Shown here one piece after another: positions 1 to 7,292 of a stretch of 8,276 nt of DNA. The position numbers and the translations under genes are program-made. The notes beneath the pieces are model-generated. The model was not told where the DNA came from. It ran no database searches and saw only the letters and a list, made by a program, of their open reading frames with translations. Within the stretch, counting starts at the first letter, position 1, and each line of letters begins with the position of its first letter. Origin of the DNA: Paracoccaceae bacterium (lineage in GTDB: Bacteria > Pseudomonadota > Alphaproteobacteria > Rhodobacterales > Rhodobacteraceae); contig NVXA01000002.1 in assembly GCA_002746395.1 (NCBI GenBank), positions 32,245-40,520 of the forward strand, read 5' to 3'.

Positions 1-492
1 CGCGCGATCAACGGGGCAGACCTGACGGTAACAGCAGGCAATGCTTCCGGCGTTAACGATGGCGCGGCGGCCTTGTTGCTGGCCAATGAGGCCACGGCGC
101 TTAAGAACGGGTTAACACCTATGGTCCGCGTCGTCGGCATGGCGGCAGCGGGCGTTGCACCGCGCGTTATGGGGATCGGTCCGGTTCCCGCCACCCGCAA
201 AGTGCTGGCGAAGGCTGGTCTAACGATCGACCAGATGGATGTGATTGAACTCAATGAAGCATTCGCCAGCCAAGGCTTGGCCACATTGCGCGAACTCGGA
301 ATTCCCGATGACGCGGCACATGTCAATCCGAACGGTGGCGCGATTGCGCTGGGGCATCCGCTGGGCATGTCAGGCGCACGTTTGGCGTTAACCGCAGCGT
401 ATCAGTTGAAACGAACAGGCGGGCGTTACGCGCTTTGCACCATGTGCGTCGGGGTCGGGCAAGGTGTCGCCATGATCCTTGAGCGCGTTTAA
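1..492 (+). CDS. paaJ: 3-oxoadipyl-CoA / 3-oxo-5,6-dehydrosuberyl-CoA thiolase, C-terminal part (5' end outside window)
   Basis: Frame 1 is open from the first base, giving the last 163 residues of a thiolase that normally has about 400. Visible thiolase motifs are NEAFA (visible residues 85-89), a GHPLG block with the active-site His at 119, and a C-terminal CTMC block whose second Cys (149) is the expected general acid/base. The nucleophilic Cys of the N-terminal half lies outside the window. The ending, with its [11 protein letters not shown] tail, is typical of the PaaJ/PcaF subgroup. In phenylacetate breakdown this enzyme cleaves 3-oxo-5,6-dehydrosuberyl-CoA and later 3-oxoadipyl-CoA, giving acetyl-CoA and finally succinyl-CoA. 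It sits 12 bases upstream of paaA and probably shares its transcript. PcaF of the beta-ketoadipate pathway is nearly indistinguishable by sequence; the neighbours favour PaaJ. The ATG at 73 is internal and not the true start. Confidence 0.93.
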   Translation, partial: RAINGADLTVTAGNASGVNDGAAALLLANEATALKNGLTPMVRVVGMAAAGVAPRVMGIGPVPATRKVLAKAGLTIDQMDVIELNEAFASQGLATLRELGIPDDAAHVNPNGGAIALGHPLGMSGARLALTAAYQLKRTGGRYALCTMCVGVGQGVAMILERV

Positions 493-504
493 GGGAGAAC
501 ACTA

Positions 505-1494
505 ATGTATGCACAAATGGTGAAAACCTCCGGCAACGGCGTAAAAACCCGCGACGAGATGAGCGATAACGAGCGCGCCTTTCAGGACCGCATCGACGCC
601 GGCGAAAAGATTGAACCGAAAGACTGGATGCCGGACGATTATCGCCTAACGCTGATGCGGCAGATCGGGCAACACGCGCACTCCGAAATTGTCGGGCAAT
701 TGCCGGAAGGCAACTGGATCACGCGCGCGCCGACACTGGAACGCAAAGCCATCCTGATCGCCAAAGTGCAAGACGAGGCTGGCCACGGCCTGTACCTTTA
801 CTGCGCAGCCGAAACGCTGGGCGTTAGCCGCGACGAGTTGATCGAGGAACTCCACGCAGGGCGCATGAAGTATTCGTCGATCTTCAACTACCCGACCCTG
901 AACTGGTCCGATATGGGCGCGGTCGGCTGGCTGGTTGATGGCGCGGCGATCATGAACCAAGTGCCCCTGCAACGCACATCTTACGGCCCCTATTCACGGG
1001 CTATGGTGCGGGTCTGCAAAGAGGAAAGCTTCCACCAGCGCCAAGGCTATTCCATCATGTTAAAGATGGCGACAGGAACGGGCGCCCAAAAAGCCATGGC
1101 ACAGGATTCCCTGAACCGGTTCTGGTATCCATCCTTGATGATGTTCGGCCCACCCGACGCAGATTCCGTGCATTCCGAACAATCCATGGCATGGAAAATC
1201 AAGATCAACACCAATGACGAACTTCGCCAGAAATTTGTCGACCAGACCATCCCGCAGATCGAATATCTGGGCCTTGAGTGCCCCGATAAAACTGTCAAAT
1301 GGAACGACGAAAAAAGCGGGTACGATTATGCCCAACCTGACTGGAACGAGTTTTTCAACGTCATCAAAGGCAACGGCCCTTGCAATAAAGAACGCCTCGC
1401 CGCCCGCGTGAAAGCCTGGGAAGACGGTGAATGGGTGCGTGATGGATTGCTGGCCCACGCCAAGAAAAAAGCTGCCCGCGTTGCGGCGGAATAA
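505..1494 (+). CDS. paaA: 1,2-phenylacetyl-CoA epoxidase, catalytic subunit A
   Basis: This is the oxygenase subunit of the multicomponent epoxidase that adds one oxygen atom to the ring of phenylacetyl-CoA. The 329-residue protein has a ferritin-like four-helix fold with a bacterial di-iron centre. Candidate ligands are Glu61, Glu91 with His94 (EAGH), Asp145 (WLVDG) and Glu174 with His177 (EESFH). Spacing between these residues matches the E. coli PaaA ligand set as I recall it, with a constant offset of 19. Long blocks typical of the family are present, such as [11 protein letters not shown], the [10 protein letters not shown] stretch and [12 protein letters not shown]. The ATG at 505 is chosen because GGGAG at 493-497 sits 7 bases upstream. 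It gives about 19 more N-terminal residues than E. coli PaaA; ATGs at 517 and 559 (Met19) are in-frame alternatives. It is 12 bases after the thiolase stop and 11 bases before paaB. Confidence 0.97.
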   Translation: MYAQMVKTSGNGVKTRDEMSDNERAFQDRIDAGEKIEPKDWMPDDYRLTLMRQIGQHAHSEIVGQLPEGNWITRAPTLERKAILIAKVQDEAGHGLYLYCAAETLGVSRDELIEELHAGRMKYSSIFNYPTLNWSDMGAVGWLVDGAAIMNQVPLQRTSYGPYSRAMVRVCKEESFHQRQGYSIMLKMATGTGAQKAMAQDSLNRFWYPSLMMFGPPDADSVHSEQSMAWKIKINTNDELRQKFVDQTIPQIEYLGLECPDKTVKWNDEKSGYDYAQPDWNEFFNVIKGNGPCNKERLAARVKAWEDGEWVRDGLLAHAKKKAARVAAE

Positions 1495-1505
1495 GGAGAG
1501 ATCAG

Positions 1506-1790
1506 ATGTCTAACGAATGGCCCCTATGGGAAGTATTTATTCGCGGTCAACACGGCATGTCCCATCGCCACGTCGGCAGCCTGCACGCGCCAGACGGTGA
1601 AATGGCAATCAAAAACGCCCGCGATGTCTACACTCGCCGCAATGAAGGCGTTAGCATTTGGGTGGTGGAGGCAGCGAACATCTCGGCCTCCTCCCCCAGC
1701 GATAAAGGCCCGCTCTACGAGCCGTCAAATTCCAAAGTTTACCGTCACCCGACCTTCTTCGACATCCCCGATGATGTGGGGGCAATGTGA
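1506..1790 (+). CDS. paaB: 1,2-phenylacetyl-CoA epoxidase, subunit B
   Basis: PaaB is a small non-catalytic subunit of the phenylacetyl-CoA epoxidase; in characterised systems it bridges PaaA/PaaC heterodimers and is needed for full activity. The 94-residue product has the usual length. The family signature is seen in the N-terminal WPLWEVFIRG block, the following HVGSLHAPD segment, and the central NARDVYTRRNEG and SIWVVEA blocks. The start at 1506 follows a strong ribosome-binding site, AAGGAG at 1493-1498, which overlaps the paaA stop codon. Its TGA at 1788-1790 overlaps the start of paaC, so translation of B and C is probably coupled. No metal or cofactor motif is visible, as expected. Confidence 0.95.
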   Translation: MSNEWPLWEVFIRGQHGMSHRHVGSLHAPDGEMAIKNARDVYTRRNEGVSIWVVEAANISASSPSDKGPLYEPSNSKVYRHPTFFDIPDDVGAM

Positions 1791-2548
1791 TGACGCGCAA
1801 CGAAGCCCTGTTTGAATTTCTGCTGCGCCTTGGCGACAACACCAGTATTTTAAGCCACCGCGTTTCCGAATGGATCGGGCACGCGCCTGTGCTTGAGGAA
1901 GACATCGCGCTGGCCAATACCGCGCTTGATCTGATCGGCCAAACGCAACTTTGGCTGGGATTGGCGGGCGAGGTTGAAGGCAAAGGTAGAACCGCCGACA
2001 ACTTGGCCTATCTGCGCGACGCATGGGATTACCGCAACCTGCTGCTGGTGGAACGCCCCAACGGGGATTTCGGCAAAACCATGATGCGGCAGTTCCTGTT
2101 CGATGCATGGCAAAGCCTGATGTTGGGCAAATTGCTGACATCCAGCGACCCACGCGTGGCGGAAATTGCAGCGAAGGCGTCAAAAGAGGTCGCCTATCAT
2201 CTTGAGCGTTCCGCAGACACGATCGTTGGCCTTGGTGACGGGACCGAGGAAAGCCACAACCGGATGCAAGCCGCACTTGATGATCTATGGGATTACACCG
2301 GCGAGATGTTTATCAGCGACGAGGTTGATGAAGTTCTGGCGGCTGAGGGCATCGCCCCGAATGCAGCATCCTTGAAGGCGGAATGGGAAGAACTGGTTGG
2401 ACGTATCCTAACCGATGCGACGCTAACCATCCCCGCCAAAAGTTACGCGCACAAGGGTGGTAAATCCGGCGTTCACACCGAACACCTCGGGTTTATCCTT
2501 GCTGACATGCAGTTCTTGCAGCGCGCATACCCGGGCGCATCATGGTAA
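1790..2548 (+). CDS. paaC: 1,2-phenylacetyl-CoA epoxidase, structural subunit C
   Basis: PaaC is the ferritin-like partner of PaaA. It resembles PaaA in fold but serves mainly as a structural subunit in the A2C2 core. The protein, about 252 residues, is all-helical. It shows family blocks LLRLGDN near the N terminus, EEDIALANTALDLIGQ, the RDAWDYRNLLLVERPN segment, and KEVAYHLERS followed by LGDGTEESHNRMQ. Two starts are possible: ATG at 1790, or the GTG immediately before it at 1787. I prefer ATG 1790, because the GGGGG at 1778-1782 then lies 7 bases upstream and the start overlaps the paaB stop as TGATG, a common coupled arrangement. The 3' end overlaps paaD by 7 bases (ATGGTAA). Confidence 0.95.
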   Translation: MTRNEALFEFLLRLGDNTSILSHRVSEWIGHAPVLEEDIALANTALDLIGQTQLWLGLAGEVEGKGRTADNLAYLRDAWDYRNLLLVERPNGDFGKTMMRQFLFDAWQSLMLGKLLTSSDPRVAEIAAKASKEVAYHLERSADTIVGLGDGTEESHNRMQAALDDLWDYTGEMFISDEVDEVLAAEGIAPNAASLKAEWEELVGRILTDATLTIPAKSYAHKGGKSGVHTEHLGFILADMQFLQRAYPGASW

Positions 2549-3009
2549 ACGCCCTGCCCTCCATCGACACGGTTTGGGAATGGCTTGACGCCGTTCCCGA
2601 CCCAGAGATTCCCGTGATCTCGCTCGTCGATCTGGGCATTATTCGCGGCGTTACCTTTGAGGGTGATAAACTAATCGTTAACGTCACGCCCACATATTCC
2701 GGTTGCCCCGCGACCAGCATCATCAATTTGGACATCGAGACGGCGTTACGCGCCAAAGGCATCAAGCAGTTGGAATTAAAACGCCAGCTTTCCCCGCCGT
2801 GGACGACCGATTGGCTATCCCAAAAGGGCCGCGATGCGCTGGAAGAATACGGCATAGCACCCCCACAACCCGCTGGTGGCCCATCGAAATGCCCACAATG
2901 CGGCAGCAGCAACCTTTCGCGTATCAGCCAATTCGGTTCCACCCCGTGCAAAGCGCAATGGCGGTGTGATGACTGCCTTGAACCCTTCGATTATTTCAAA
3001 TGCATCTAG
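2542..3009 (+). CDS. paaD: Phenylacetyl-CoA epoxidase assembly/maturation factor PaaD (MIP18/DUF59 family with zinc-ribbon tail)
   Basis: PaaD is required in vivo for epoxidase activity and is thought to help mature its iron or Fe-S centres; it is not a subunit of the active complex. The 155-residue protein has two parts. Residues about 7-80 form the MIP18/DUF59 domain shared with Fe-S assembly factors, with DPEIP at 20-24 and the conserved Cys55 in TPTYSGCP. Residues about 115-155 hold a Cys-rich ribbon: CPQC (117, 120), Cys136, CDDC (142, 145) and Cys154, a likely Zn or Fe-S binding module. The start ATG lies inside the last codons of paaC. No convincing Shine-Dalgarno sequence precedes it, so translation likely depends on ribosomes finishing paaC. 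paaE starts 10 bases after the stop. Confidence 0.95.
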   Translation: MVNALPSIDTVWEWLDAVPDPEIPVISLVDLGIIRGVTFEGDKLIVNVTPTYSGCPATSIINLDIETALRAKGIKQLELKRQLSPPWTTDWLSQKGRDALEEYGIAPPQPAGGPSKCPQCGSSNLSRISQFGSTPCKAQWRCDDCLEPFDYFKCI

Positions 3010-3014
3010 GAGGA
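3008..3014 (+). promoter_or_regulatory. Ribosome-binding site that fixes the paaE start
   Basis: AGGAGGA overlaps the paaD TAG stop and lies 5 bases before ATG 3020. It is the strongest Shine-Dalgarno sequence of the operon. It decides against the in-frame ATG at 2876 (48 codons upstream, deep in paaD). Confidence 0.85.
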
Positions 3015-3019
3015 ATGGC

Positions 3020-4087
3020 ATGGCCCGTTTCCACACGCTTACAGTAACCGACGTACATAAAACCATCCGCGATGCGGTTGTGCTGACGCTTGCGCCAACC
3101 GACGGCGATTTCGATTTCGTGCAAGGCCAATACCTGACCTTCCGCCGCGATTTCGATGGCGAGGAATTGCGCCGCTCCTATTCCATATGCGCAGGCAAAG
3201 ACGACGGCATCTTGCAAGTCGGCATCAAGCGCGTTGATGGCGGGGCGTTTTCCACATGGGTTAACGAAAACATAAGCGTAGGCGACCAATTGGAAGCCAT
3301 GCAACCGATGGGCAGCTTTCACGCAGGCGGTGACAAAACCGACGGAAAATCCTATCTGGCCTTCGCAGGCGGGTCTGGCATCACCCCTGTTCTTTCAATC
3401 CTTAAGACTGTGTTAACCCGCGAGCCAACCTCGGAATTCACGCTTGTCTATGCCAACCGCGGCGTCAGCAGCATCATGTTTCGCGAAGAACTGGAGGATT
3501 TGAAAAACCTCTACATCGGTCGCCTGACCATCATCCATATTCTGGAAACGGACAGCCAAGATATCGACCTGTTCACAGGCCGCGTTGACGCAGAAAAATG
3601 CGCCCTGCTGTTCAAGCACTGGGTTGATATCAAGTCGGTCGATACTGCCTATATCTGCGGCCCTGAACCAATGATGTTAACGATTTCTAAATCCCTGAAA
3701 GATCACGGCCTAAGCGAGGACCAAATCAAGTTCGAGCTGTTCGCAAGCGGCCAACCAGGTCGCGCAAAACGCAAAGCCCAATCTGTTGACGCAGGCAACC
3801 ATACGGGAACAACGCAAGCCACTATTGTCATGGACGGCTCCACCAGAAGTTTCACGATGCCCAAGGACGGGGAAACCCTGCTGGAAGCGGCCATCAAGAA
3901 CGATATCGACGCCCCGTTTTCCTGCAAAGCGGGCGTTTGTTCAACTTGCCGCGCCAAGTTGCTTGAAGGTGAAGTCGAGATGGTCGCCAACCACGCACTA
4001 GAGGATTACGAGGTCGAACAGGGGTATATCCTGACTTGTCAGTGCTACCCGTTGAGCGAAAAAATCGTCGTGGATTATGACCAATAG
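3020..4087 (+). CDS. paaE: Phenylacetyl-CoA epoxidase reductase PaaE (FAD / 2Fe-2S NADPH oxidoreductase)
   Basis: PaaE passes electrons from NADPH through FAD and a plant-type 2Fe-2S cluster to the di-iron centre of PaaA. The 355-residue product shows the expected order: an FAD-binding barrel (about 1-105) with RSYS at 52-55; an NAD(P)-binding domain (about 110-235) with GGSGITP at 117-123 and CGPEPMM at 213-219; and a C-terminal ferredoxin domain (about 265-355) with cluster ligands Cys302, Cys307, Cys310 and Cys340 (CX4CX2CX29C). All key residues are present and the length is normal. The open frame extends upstream to ATG 2876 inside paaD, but that start would add 48 residues unlike the family and lacks a ribosome-binding site. 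This is the last gene of the plus-strand operon, converging on the regulator gene 11 bases away. Confidence 0.96.
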   Translation: MARFHTLTVTDVHKTIRDAVVLTLAPTDGDFDFVQGQYLTFRRDFDGEELRRSYSICAGKDDGILQVGIKRVDGGAFSTWVNENISVGDQLEAMQPMGSFHAGGDKTDGKSYLAFAGGSGITPVLSILKTVLTREPTSEFTLVYANRGVSSIMFREELEDLKNLYIGRLTIIHILETDSQDIDLFTGRVDAEKCALLFKHWVDIKSVDTAYICGPEPMMLTISKSLKDHGLSEDQIKFELFASGQPGRAKRKAQSVDAGNHTGTTQATIVMDGSTRSFTMPKDGETLLEAAIKNDIDAPFSCKAGVCSTCRAKLLEGEVEMVANHALEDYEVEQGYILTCQCYPLSEKIVVDYDQ

Positions 4088-4098
4088 GTTAACCTTAC

Positions 4099-4692
4099 CT
4101 AATCCTTAATGCCGTTCAGCACCAAATCCGTAACGGTTTTCGCGTACCCGATCCGGGCTTCCTCGCTCGGGTCGCGGTTCCACATGTAGTACCAGTTTAG
4201 CATCCCGTAGATGGACATCGTGGTTTCCAGCAGGCGTTGCGGATTTTGTGTGTATTTAGCAGGTGCAATGGCCTTCACCACATCCGACATCTGTTCGACC
4301 ATCTCGCGTTGATAGCCACGCAATATCTTCTGCTGATCAGCTGTCAGCGAAGAAATGCCGGATGCCTGAACGCGATGCTCGTCATCCGCCCCGTGGTAGG
4401 CCATTAGCACTTCTTTAACCAATTCACGCAAATGATCGTCCACCGACATTCCTGCACCGTTAACCGCTGTTAACCTATCGCGCAATTCACGCAAATACGT
4501 GTCCAGCACGCCGAACAACAACGCGTCTTTGCTGTCGTAATAGTGATATATATTCGCCTTGGAAATATTACATGCCTTGGCCAGCTGGCTCATCGAGGCG
4601 CGGTCAAACCCTGCCTCCGCAAATACCTTCGCCGCGGTCTTAAGGATTTGTTCACGTTTCTGGTCGTAGTCTTTTGCAATTGTTCGTGCCAT
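4099..4692 (-). CDS. paaR: TetR/AcrR-family regulator, probable repressor of the paa cluster (PaaR-like)
   Basis: The 197-residue protein has the TetR architecture. An N-terminal DNA-binding domain spans about residues 12-60, with the helix-turn-helix near 32-52 (SMSQLAKACNISKANIYHYY). An all-helical ligand-binding and dimerisation domain fills the rest, ending with a NWYYMWNRD block common in TetR proteins linked to acyl-CoA or phenylacetate genes. It starts 2 bases after the paaK stop, with its ribosome-binding site (AAGGAA, complement of 4698-4703) inside the end of paaK, so it is the last gene of the paaG-paaI-paaK operon. TetR-type PaaR proteins repress paa genes in several beta- and alphaproteobacteria and are released by a phenylacetyl-CoA-type inducer; this role is inferred here from context. 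The likely target is the divergent region 7238-7338. The symbol is tentative. Confidence 0.85.
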   Translation of the reverse strand: MARTIAKDYDQKREQILKTAAKVFAEAGFDRASMSQLAKACNISKANIYHYYDSKDALLFGVLDTYLRELRDRLTAVNGAGMSVDDHLRELVKEVLMAYHGADDEHRVQASGISSLTADQQKILRGYQREMVEQMSDVVKAIAPAKYTQNPQRLLETTMSIYGMLNWYYMWNRDPSEEARIGYAKTVTDLVLNGIKD

Positions 4693-4694
4693 GA

Positions 4695-6005
4695 TTATTC
4701 CTTCGGCCTGTTGTCAATTACGCGCACGGCTTTGCCTTCGGAACGTGGTACACCACCGGGGTCCGCAACTATAATTTCAGTGGAAACACCCGCGTTATCC
4801 TTGATACGTTTCGACAGCATCCGCGCTGCCGCCGCCTTACTTAGGCCATCCGCCGCATCCGGCGTGGCCTCCACGTTCACGCGCATCGCGTCCATATGTC
4901 CGGCACGGTAAAGCTCGATCTGGAAATGCGGCACGAGGCCACCCGTCGCCAAGACTTGTTCTTCAATCTGGGTTGGAAACACGTTCACGCCGCGCAAAAT
5001 CATCATGTCATCGGAGCGCCCCGTGATTTTCTCCATCCGCCGCATGGAACGCGCAGTGCCTGGCAAAAGCCGCGTCAAATCGCGGGTTCTATATCGGATC
5101 ATCGGCAGGCCTTCTTTGGTTAGCGTTGTAAAGACCAATTCGCCCATTTCACCGTCTTCAACCAGTTCGCCGGTTTCGGGATTGATGATTTCGGGATAGA
5201 AATGATCTTCCCAAATATGCAAGCCATCCTTGGTTTCCACACATTCATTCGCCACGCCCGGCCCCATGATCTCGCTAAGGCCGTAGATATCGACCGCGTG
5301 CATATCAAACGCTTTTTCAACCTCGACACGCATCGCGTTTGTCCACGGCTCCGCTCCAAAAATACCAACTTGTAGCGAACAGTCGCGCGGGTCTAGCCCG
5401 ACGTTATGAAACTGTTCCAGAATGTTGAGCATATAGGACGGCGTCACCATGATCGCATGGGGTTTGAAATCGTTAATAAGGGTTACTTGCCGCGCTGTTT
5501 GCCCGCCGGAAACAGGCACAACGGTCGCGCCCAAACGCTCAATTCCGTAATGCGCGCCCAAGCCGCCAGTGAATAAACCGTATCCATAAGCGTTATGCAC
5601 CATCTCGCCGGGGCGCACACCGGAGGCCCGCAGGCTGCGCGCGACCATATCCGAAAAAACGTCGATATCGTTCTTGGTATAGCCAACGACCGTAGCCTTG
5701 CCGGTTGTGCCGGATGATGCATGGATCCGAACGATCTGCTCGCGCGGGACGGCGAACAGGCCGAACGGATAATTGTCGCGCAAATCGTCTTTATAGGTGA
5801 ACGGAAACTTCGCCAAATCCGCCAAGGTTTTCAGATCATCGGGGTGAACGCCCTTTTCATCAAACCGTTTTTTGTACATCGGAACATTGTCATACGCATG
5901 CTTTAATGACCATTTCAGACGTTCCAGTTGCAACGCCTGAATTTCATCGCGCGAGGCAATTTCGATTGGGTCCAAGTCGGCTTTATTTGGCGTTAAATCT
6001 TTCAT
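4695..6005 (-). CDS. paaK: Phenylacetate-CoA ligase
   Basis: PaaK uses ATP and CoA to convert phenylacetate to phenylacetyl-CoA in the cytoplasm, the entry step of the pathway. The 436-residue length is standard for the family. Adenylate-forming enzyme motifs are visible in order: the P-loop-like SSGTTGK at 97-103, FGAEPWT at 216-222, YGLSE at 241-245, YRTRD at 305-309, the hinge region GRSDDMMILRG at 329-339, and Lys425 in RSEGK near the C terminus, the expected catalytic lysine. No residue appears to be missing. The start ATG (complement of 6003-6005) has AGGAAC a few bases upstream. It follows paaI by 18 bases and precedes the TetR gene by 2, so all are likely co-transcribed. Other aryl-CoA ligases share these motifs, but the neighbours make phenylacetate the clear substrate. 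Confidence 0.96.
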   Translation of the reverse strand: MKDLTPNKADLDPIEIASRDEIQALQLERLKWSLKHAYDNVPMYKKRFDEKGVHPDDLKTLADLAKFPFTYKDDLRDNYPFGLFAVPREQIVRIHASSGTTGKATVVGYTKNDIDVFSDMVARSLRASGVRPGEMVHNAYGYGLFTGGLGAHYGIERLGATVVPVSGGQTARQVTLINDFKPHAIMVTPSYMLNILEQFHNVGLDPRDCSLQVGIFGAEPWTNAMRVEVEKAFDMHAVDIYGLSEIMGPGVANECVETKDGLHIWEDHFYPEIINPETGELVEDGEMGELVFTTLTKEGLPMIRYRTRDLTRLLPGTARSMRRMEKITGRSDDMMILRGVNVFPTQIEEQVLATGGLVPHFQIELYRAGHMDAMRVNVEATPDAADGLSKAAAARMLSKRIKDNAGVSTEIIVADPGGVPRSEGKAVRVIDNRPKE

Positions 6006-6023
6006 ACTTCGTTCCTGTTTGAC

Positions 6024-6449
6024 TTATTCTTGAAAATGCTGGCCTTTGATCGTGCGAGAAAAACCTCGAAACTCAGCTACGGTTTTCCCGGTGGAGTCGG
6101 TGACTTTCACGTCATAAATCCCGTTGCGCCCGCTCAGGCTAACCTCGGTTGCGGTCGCGGTTAACGTCTCGTTAATTTTTGCGGACGCGGTGTAGCTGAT
6201 GACATTATGCTGCGCGACTGTCGCTTGATTACGGCTGTTGCATGCGAAGGCGAAAGCACTGTCGGCAAGGGCGAAGGTGATGCCACCATGGCAAATTCCG
6301 TGGCCATTCGTGTGGTGCTTTTGAACTTTGAGGCTAAGCGTGGCACCCCCCTCGTCCACATCAATCAACTCCATCCCCAACCAGATTGAGGCACTGTCGT
6401 TCGCCCACATTGCCGCCGCAGATTTCTTGGCGCGTTCTTTCGGGGTCAT
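6024..6449 (-). CDS. paaI: Hydroxyphenylacetyl-CoA thioesterase PaaI (hotdog fold)
   Basis: PaaI hydrolyses hydroxyphenylacetyl-CoA and related esters, which arise when pathway intermediates rearrange to dead-end products, and so returns CoA to the cell. The 141-residue protein has the PaaI length and hotdog signature: HGG at 54-56 on the central helix, followed by FALADSAFAFA with Asp63 as the expected catalytic acid (Asp61 in the E. coli enzyme, as I recall). NSRNQ at 71-75 continues the conserved block. I chose the start at 6449 because GGAGG (complement of 6456-6460) lies 6 bases upstream, the ATG overlaps the paaG TGA by 4 bases (ATGA), and the N terminus (MTPKERAKKSAAAMW) fits the family. 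The frame stays open to 6530, but that would add 27 basic residues read out of frame through paaG. Confidence 0.94.
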   Translation of the reverse strand: MTPKERAKKSAAAMWANDSASIWLGMELIDVDEGGATLSLKVQKHHTNGHGICHGGITFALADSAFAFACNSRNQATVAQHNVISYTASAKINETLTATATEVSLSGRNGIYDVKVTDSTGKTVAEFRGFSRTIKGQHFQE

Positions 6450-7237
6450 GATTTTCCTCCGGTAAATTCTGGCACGCGTTTTTGCAGAAAAGCCGTGACC
6501 CCTTCGGCGTAATCTGGTGTCACGCCGCAAATCTTCTGATTTTCAGCTTCCAAATCCAGCTGTTCGTCCATCGTGTTCGTGCTTGCCGCCTGTATGGCTA
6601 TTTTGGTTAATCCCAGTCCGACGGTTGGGCCGTTTGCTAAAGATTCCGTTAACGTGCGAGCCTCTGCCATTAGGGTTTCATTAGGGATTACGTCCCAAAT
6701 CAACCCCCACTCCGCCGCTTTTGTGGCACTAAGCGGTGTGGCGGTCAGGGCCAAGCCCTTCGCCCGTGCCTCCCCAACCAGATGGGCTAGCGACCAGCTT
6801 CCGCCTGCATCCGGCATAAGGCCTACTTTTACAAACGACTGGATAAACCGCGCACCCTCGGCGGCTAAAACGATATCACAGGCGAGCGCGATATTCGCCC
6901 CCGCCCCTGCCGCCACGCCGTTAACGGCGCAAATAACCGGAAATTCCAGCGAGCGGATCAGCTTTATTAACGGATTGTAATACTTTTCAAGCGTCTGGCT
7001 TAGATCAGGTGCCGTAGTCATTTTGGAGGGGTCACGCGCGCCCAAATCCTGCCCGGCACAAAATCCACGGCCAGCCCCGGTTAACAAGATCGCCCGCGCG
7101 CCAGAATCCCGCGCGCTTTCAATTGCTGCGCGTAATGCCAGATGCATCTCTGGCGTGAAGCTGTTCAGCTTTTCAGGGCGGTTAAGCGTAATTTCAACCC
7201 AGTTATGATGGGTCTGCGTTAGAATAGTGTCGCTCAT
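6446..7237 (-). CDS. paaG: Ring-1,2-epoxyphenylacetyl-CoA isomerase (crotonase family)
   Basis: PaaG converts the 1,2-epoxide to oxepin-CoA and can also shift double bonds in downstream unsaturated acyl-CoAs. The 263-residue protein is a single-domain crotonase. The site GVAAGAGANIALACD (107-121) lacks the hydratase Glu, and MPDAGGSW places Asp143 where isomerases of this group carry their catalytic Asp. RGFCAGQDL (57-65) supplies the oxyanion-hole strand. The C-terminal stretch with TNTMDEQLDLE and a tail ending EFTGGKS is characteristic of PaaG rather than of general enoyl-CoA hydratases. The start (complement of 7235-7237) follows GAGG 5 bases upstream. It is the first gene of the minus-strand operon, overlapping paaI by 4 bases, and faces the divergent promoter region. 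Confidence 0.95.
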   Translation of the reverse strand: MSDTILTQTHHNWVEITLNRPEKLNSFTPEMHLALRAAIESARDSGARAILLTGAGRGFCAGQDLGARDPSKMTTAPDLSQTLEKYYNPLIKLIRSLEFPVICAVNGVAAGAGANIALACDIVLAAEGARFIQSFVKVGLMPDAGGSWSLAHLVGEARAKGLALTATPLSATKAAEWGLIWDVIPNETLMAEARTLTESLANGPTVGLGLTKIAIQAASTNTMDEQLDLEAENQKICGVTPDYAEGVTAFLQKRVPEFTGGKS

Positions 7238-7248
7238 TGCAGCCTCGC

Positions 7249-7264
7249 GTTAAGTTTTCTTAAC
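7249..7264 (-). repeat. Perfect inverted repeat in the paaG leader
   Basis: GTTAAG-TTTT-CTTAAC is a perfect 6-base inverted repeat with a 4-base loop, ending 11 bases before the paaG start codon and just upstream of its GAGG ribosome-binding site. In RNA it could form a small AU-rich hairpin beside the initiation region; in DNA it could be a protein site. No T-run follows, so it is not a terminator. Confidence 0.55.
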
Positions 7265-7278
7265 AAATCCTTGCATAA

Positions 7279-7292
7279 ACCGAACGGTTGGT
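7279..7292. promoter_or_regulatory. Candidate TetR-type operator, imperfect palindrome
   Basis: ACCGAACGGTTGGT is a 14-base imperfect palindrome (5 of 7 pairs match) between the start of paaG and the two TTGACC boxes. ACCGA-type half-sites are found in operators of several TetR-family regulators of acyl-CoA metabolism. The nearby TetR gene is the obvious candidate to bind it. This is inference; only the symmetry is seen. Confidence 0.4.

Noticed and set aside
1725..2276. 183-codon open frame on the minus strand opposite paaB/paaC
   Set aside because: It is antisense to well-recognised genes, with low-complexity Arg/Pro/Ser-rich sequence and no family resemblance; a shadow frame.
2876..3019. 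48-codon upstream extension of paaE starting at ATG 2876
   Set aside because: It lies inside paaD in another frame, has no ribosome-binding site, and adds sequence before a normal PaaE N terminus; AGGAGGA at 3008-3014 fixes the start at 3020.
4086..4095. AGGTTAACCT palindrome between paaE and the regulator gene as a possible terminator
   Set aside because: It is a 10-base palindrome with no loop and no T-run on either strand, so it cannot form a normal intrinsic terminator; it is better read as one of the GTTAAC copies.
6450..6530. 27-codon upstream extension of paaI
   Set aside because: It is an out-of-frame, Arg-rich reading of paaG; GGAGG at 6456-6460 (complement) and the ATGA overlap support the start at 6449.
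6573..6980. 135-codon open frame on the plus strand opposite paaG
   Set aside because: It is antisense to paaG, Ala/Pro/Ser-rich, with no recognisable domain; a shadow frame.
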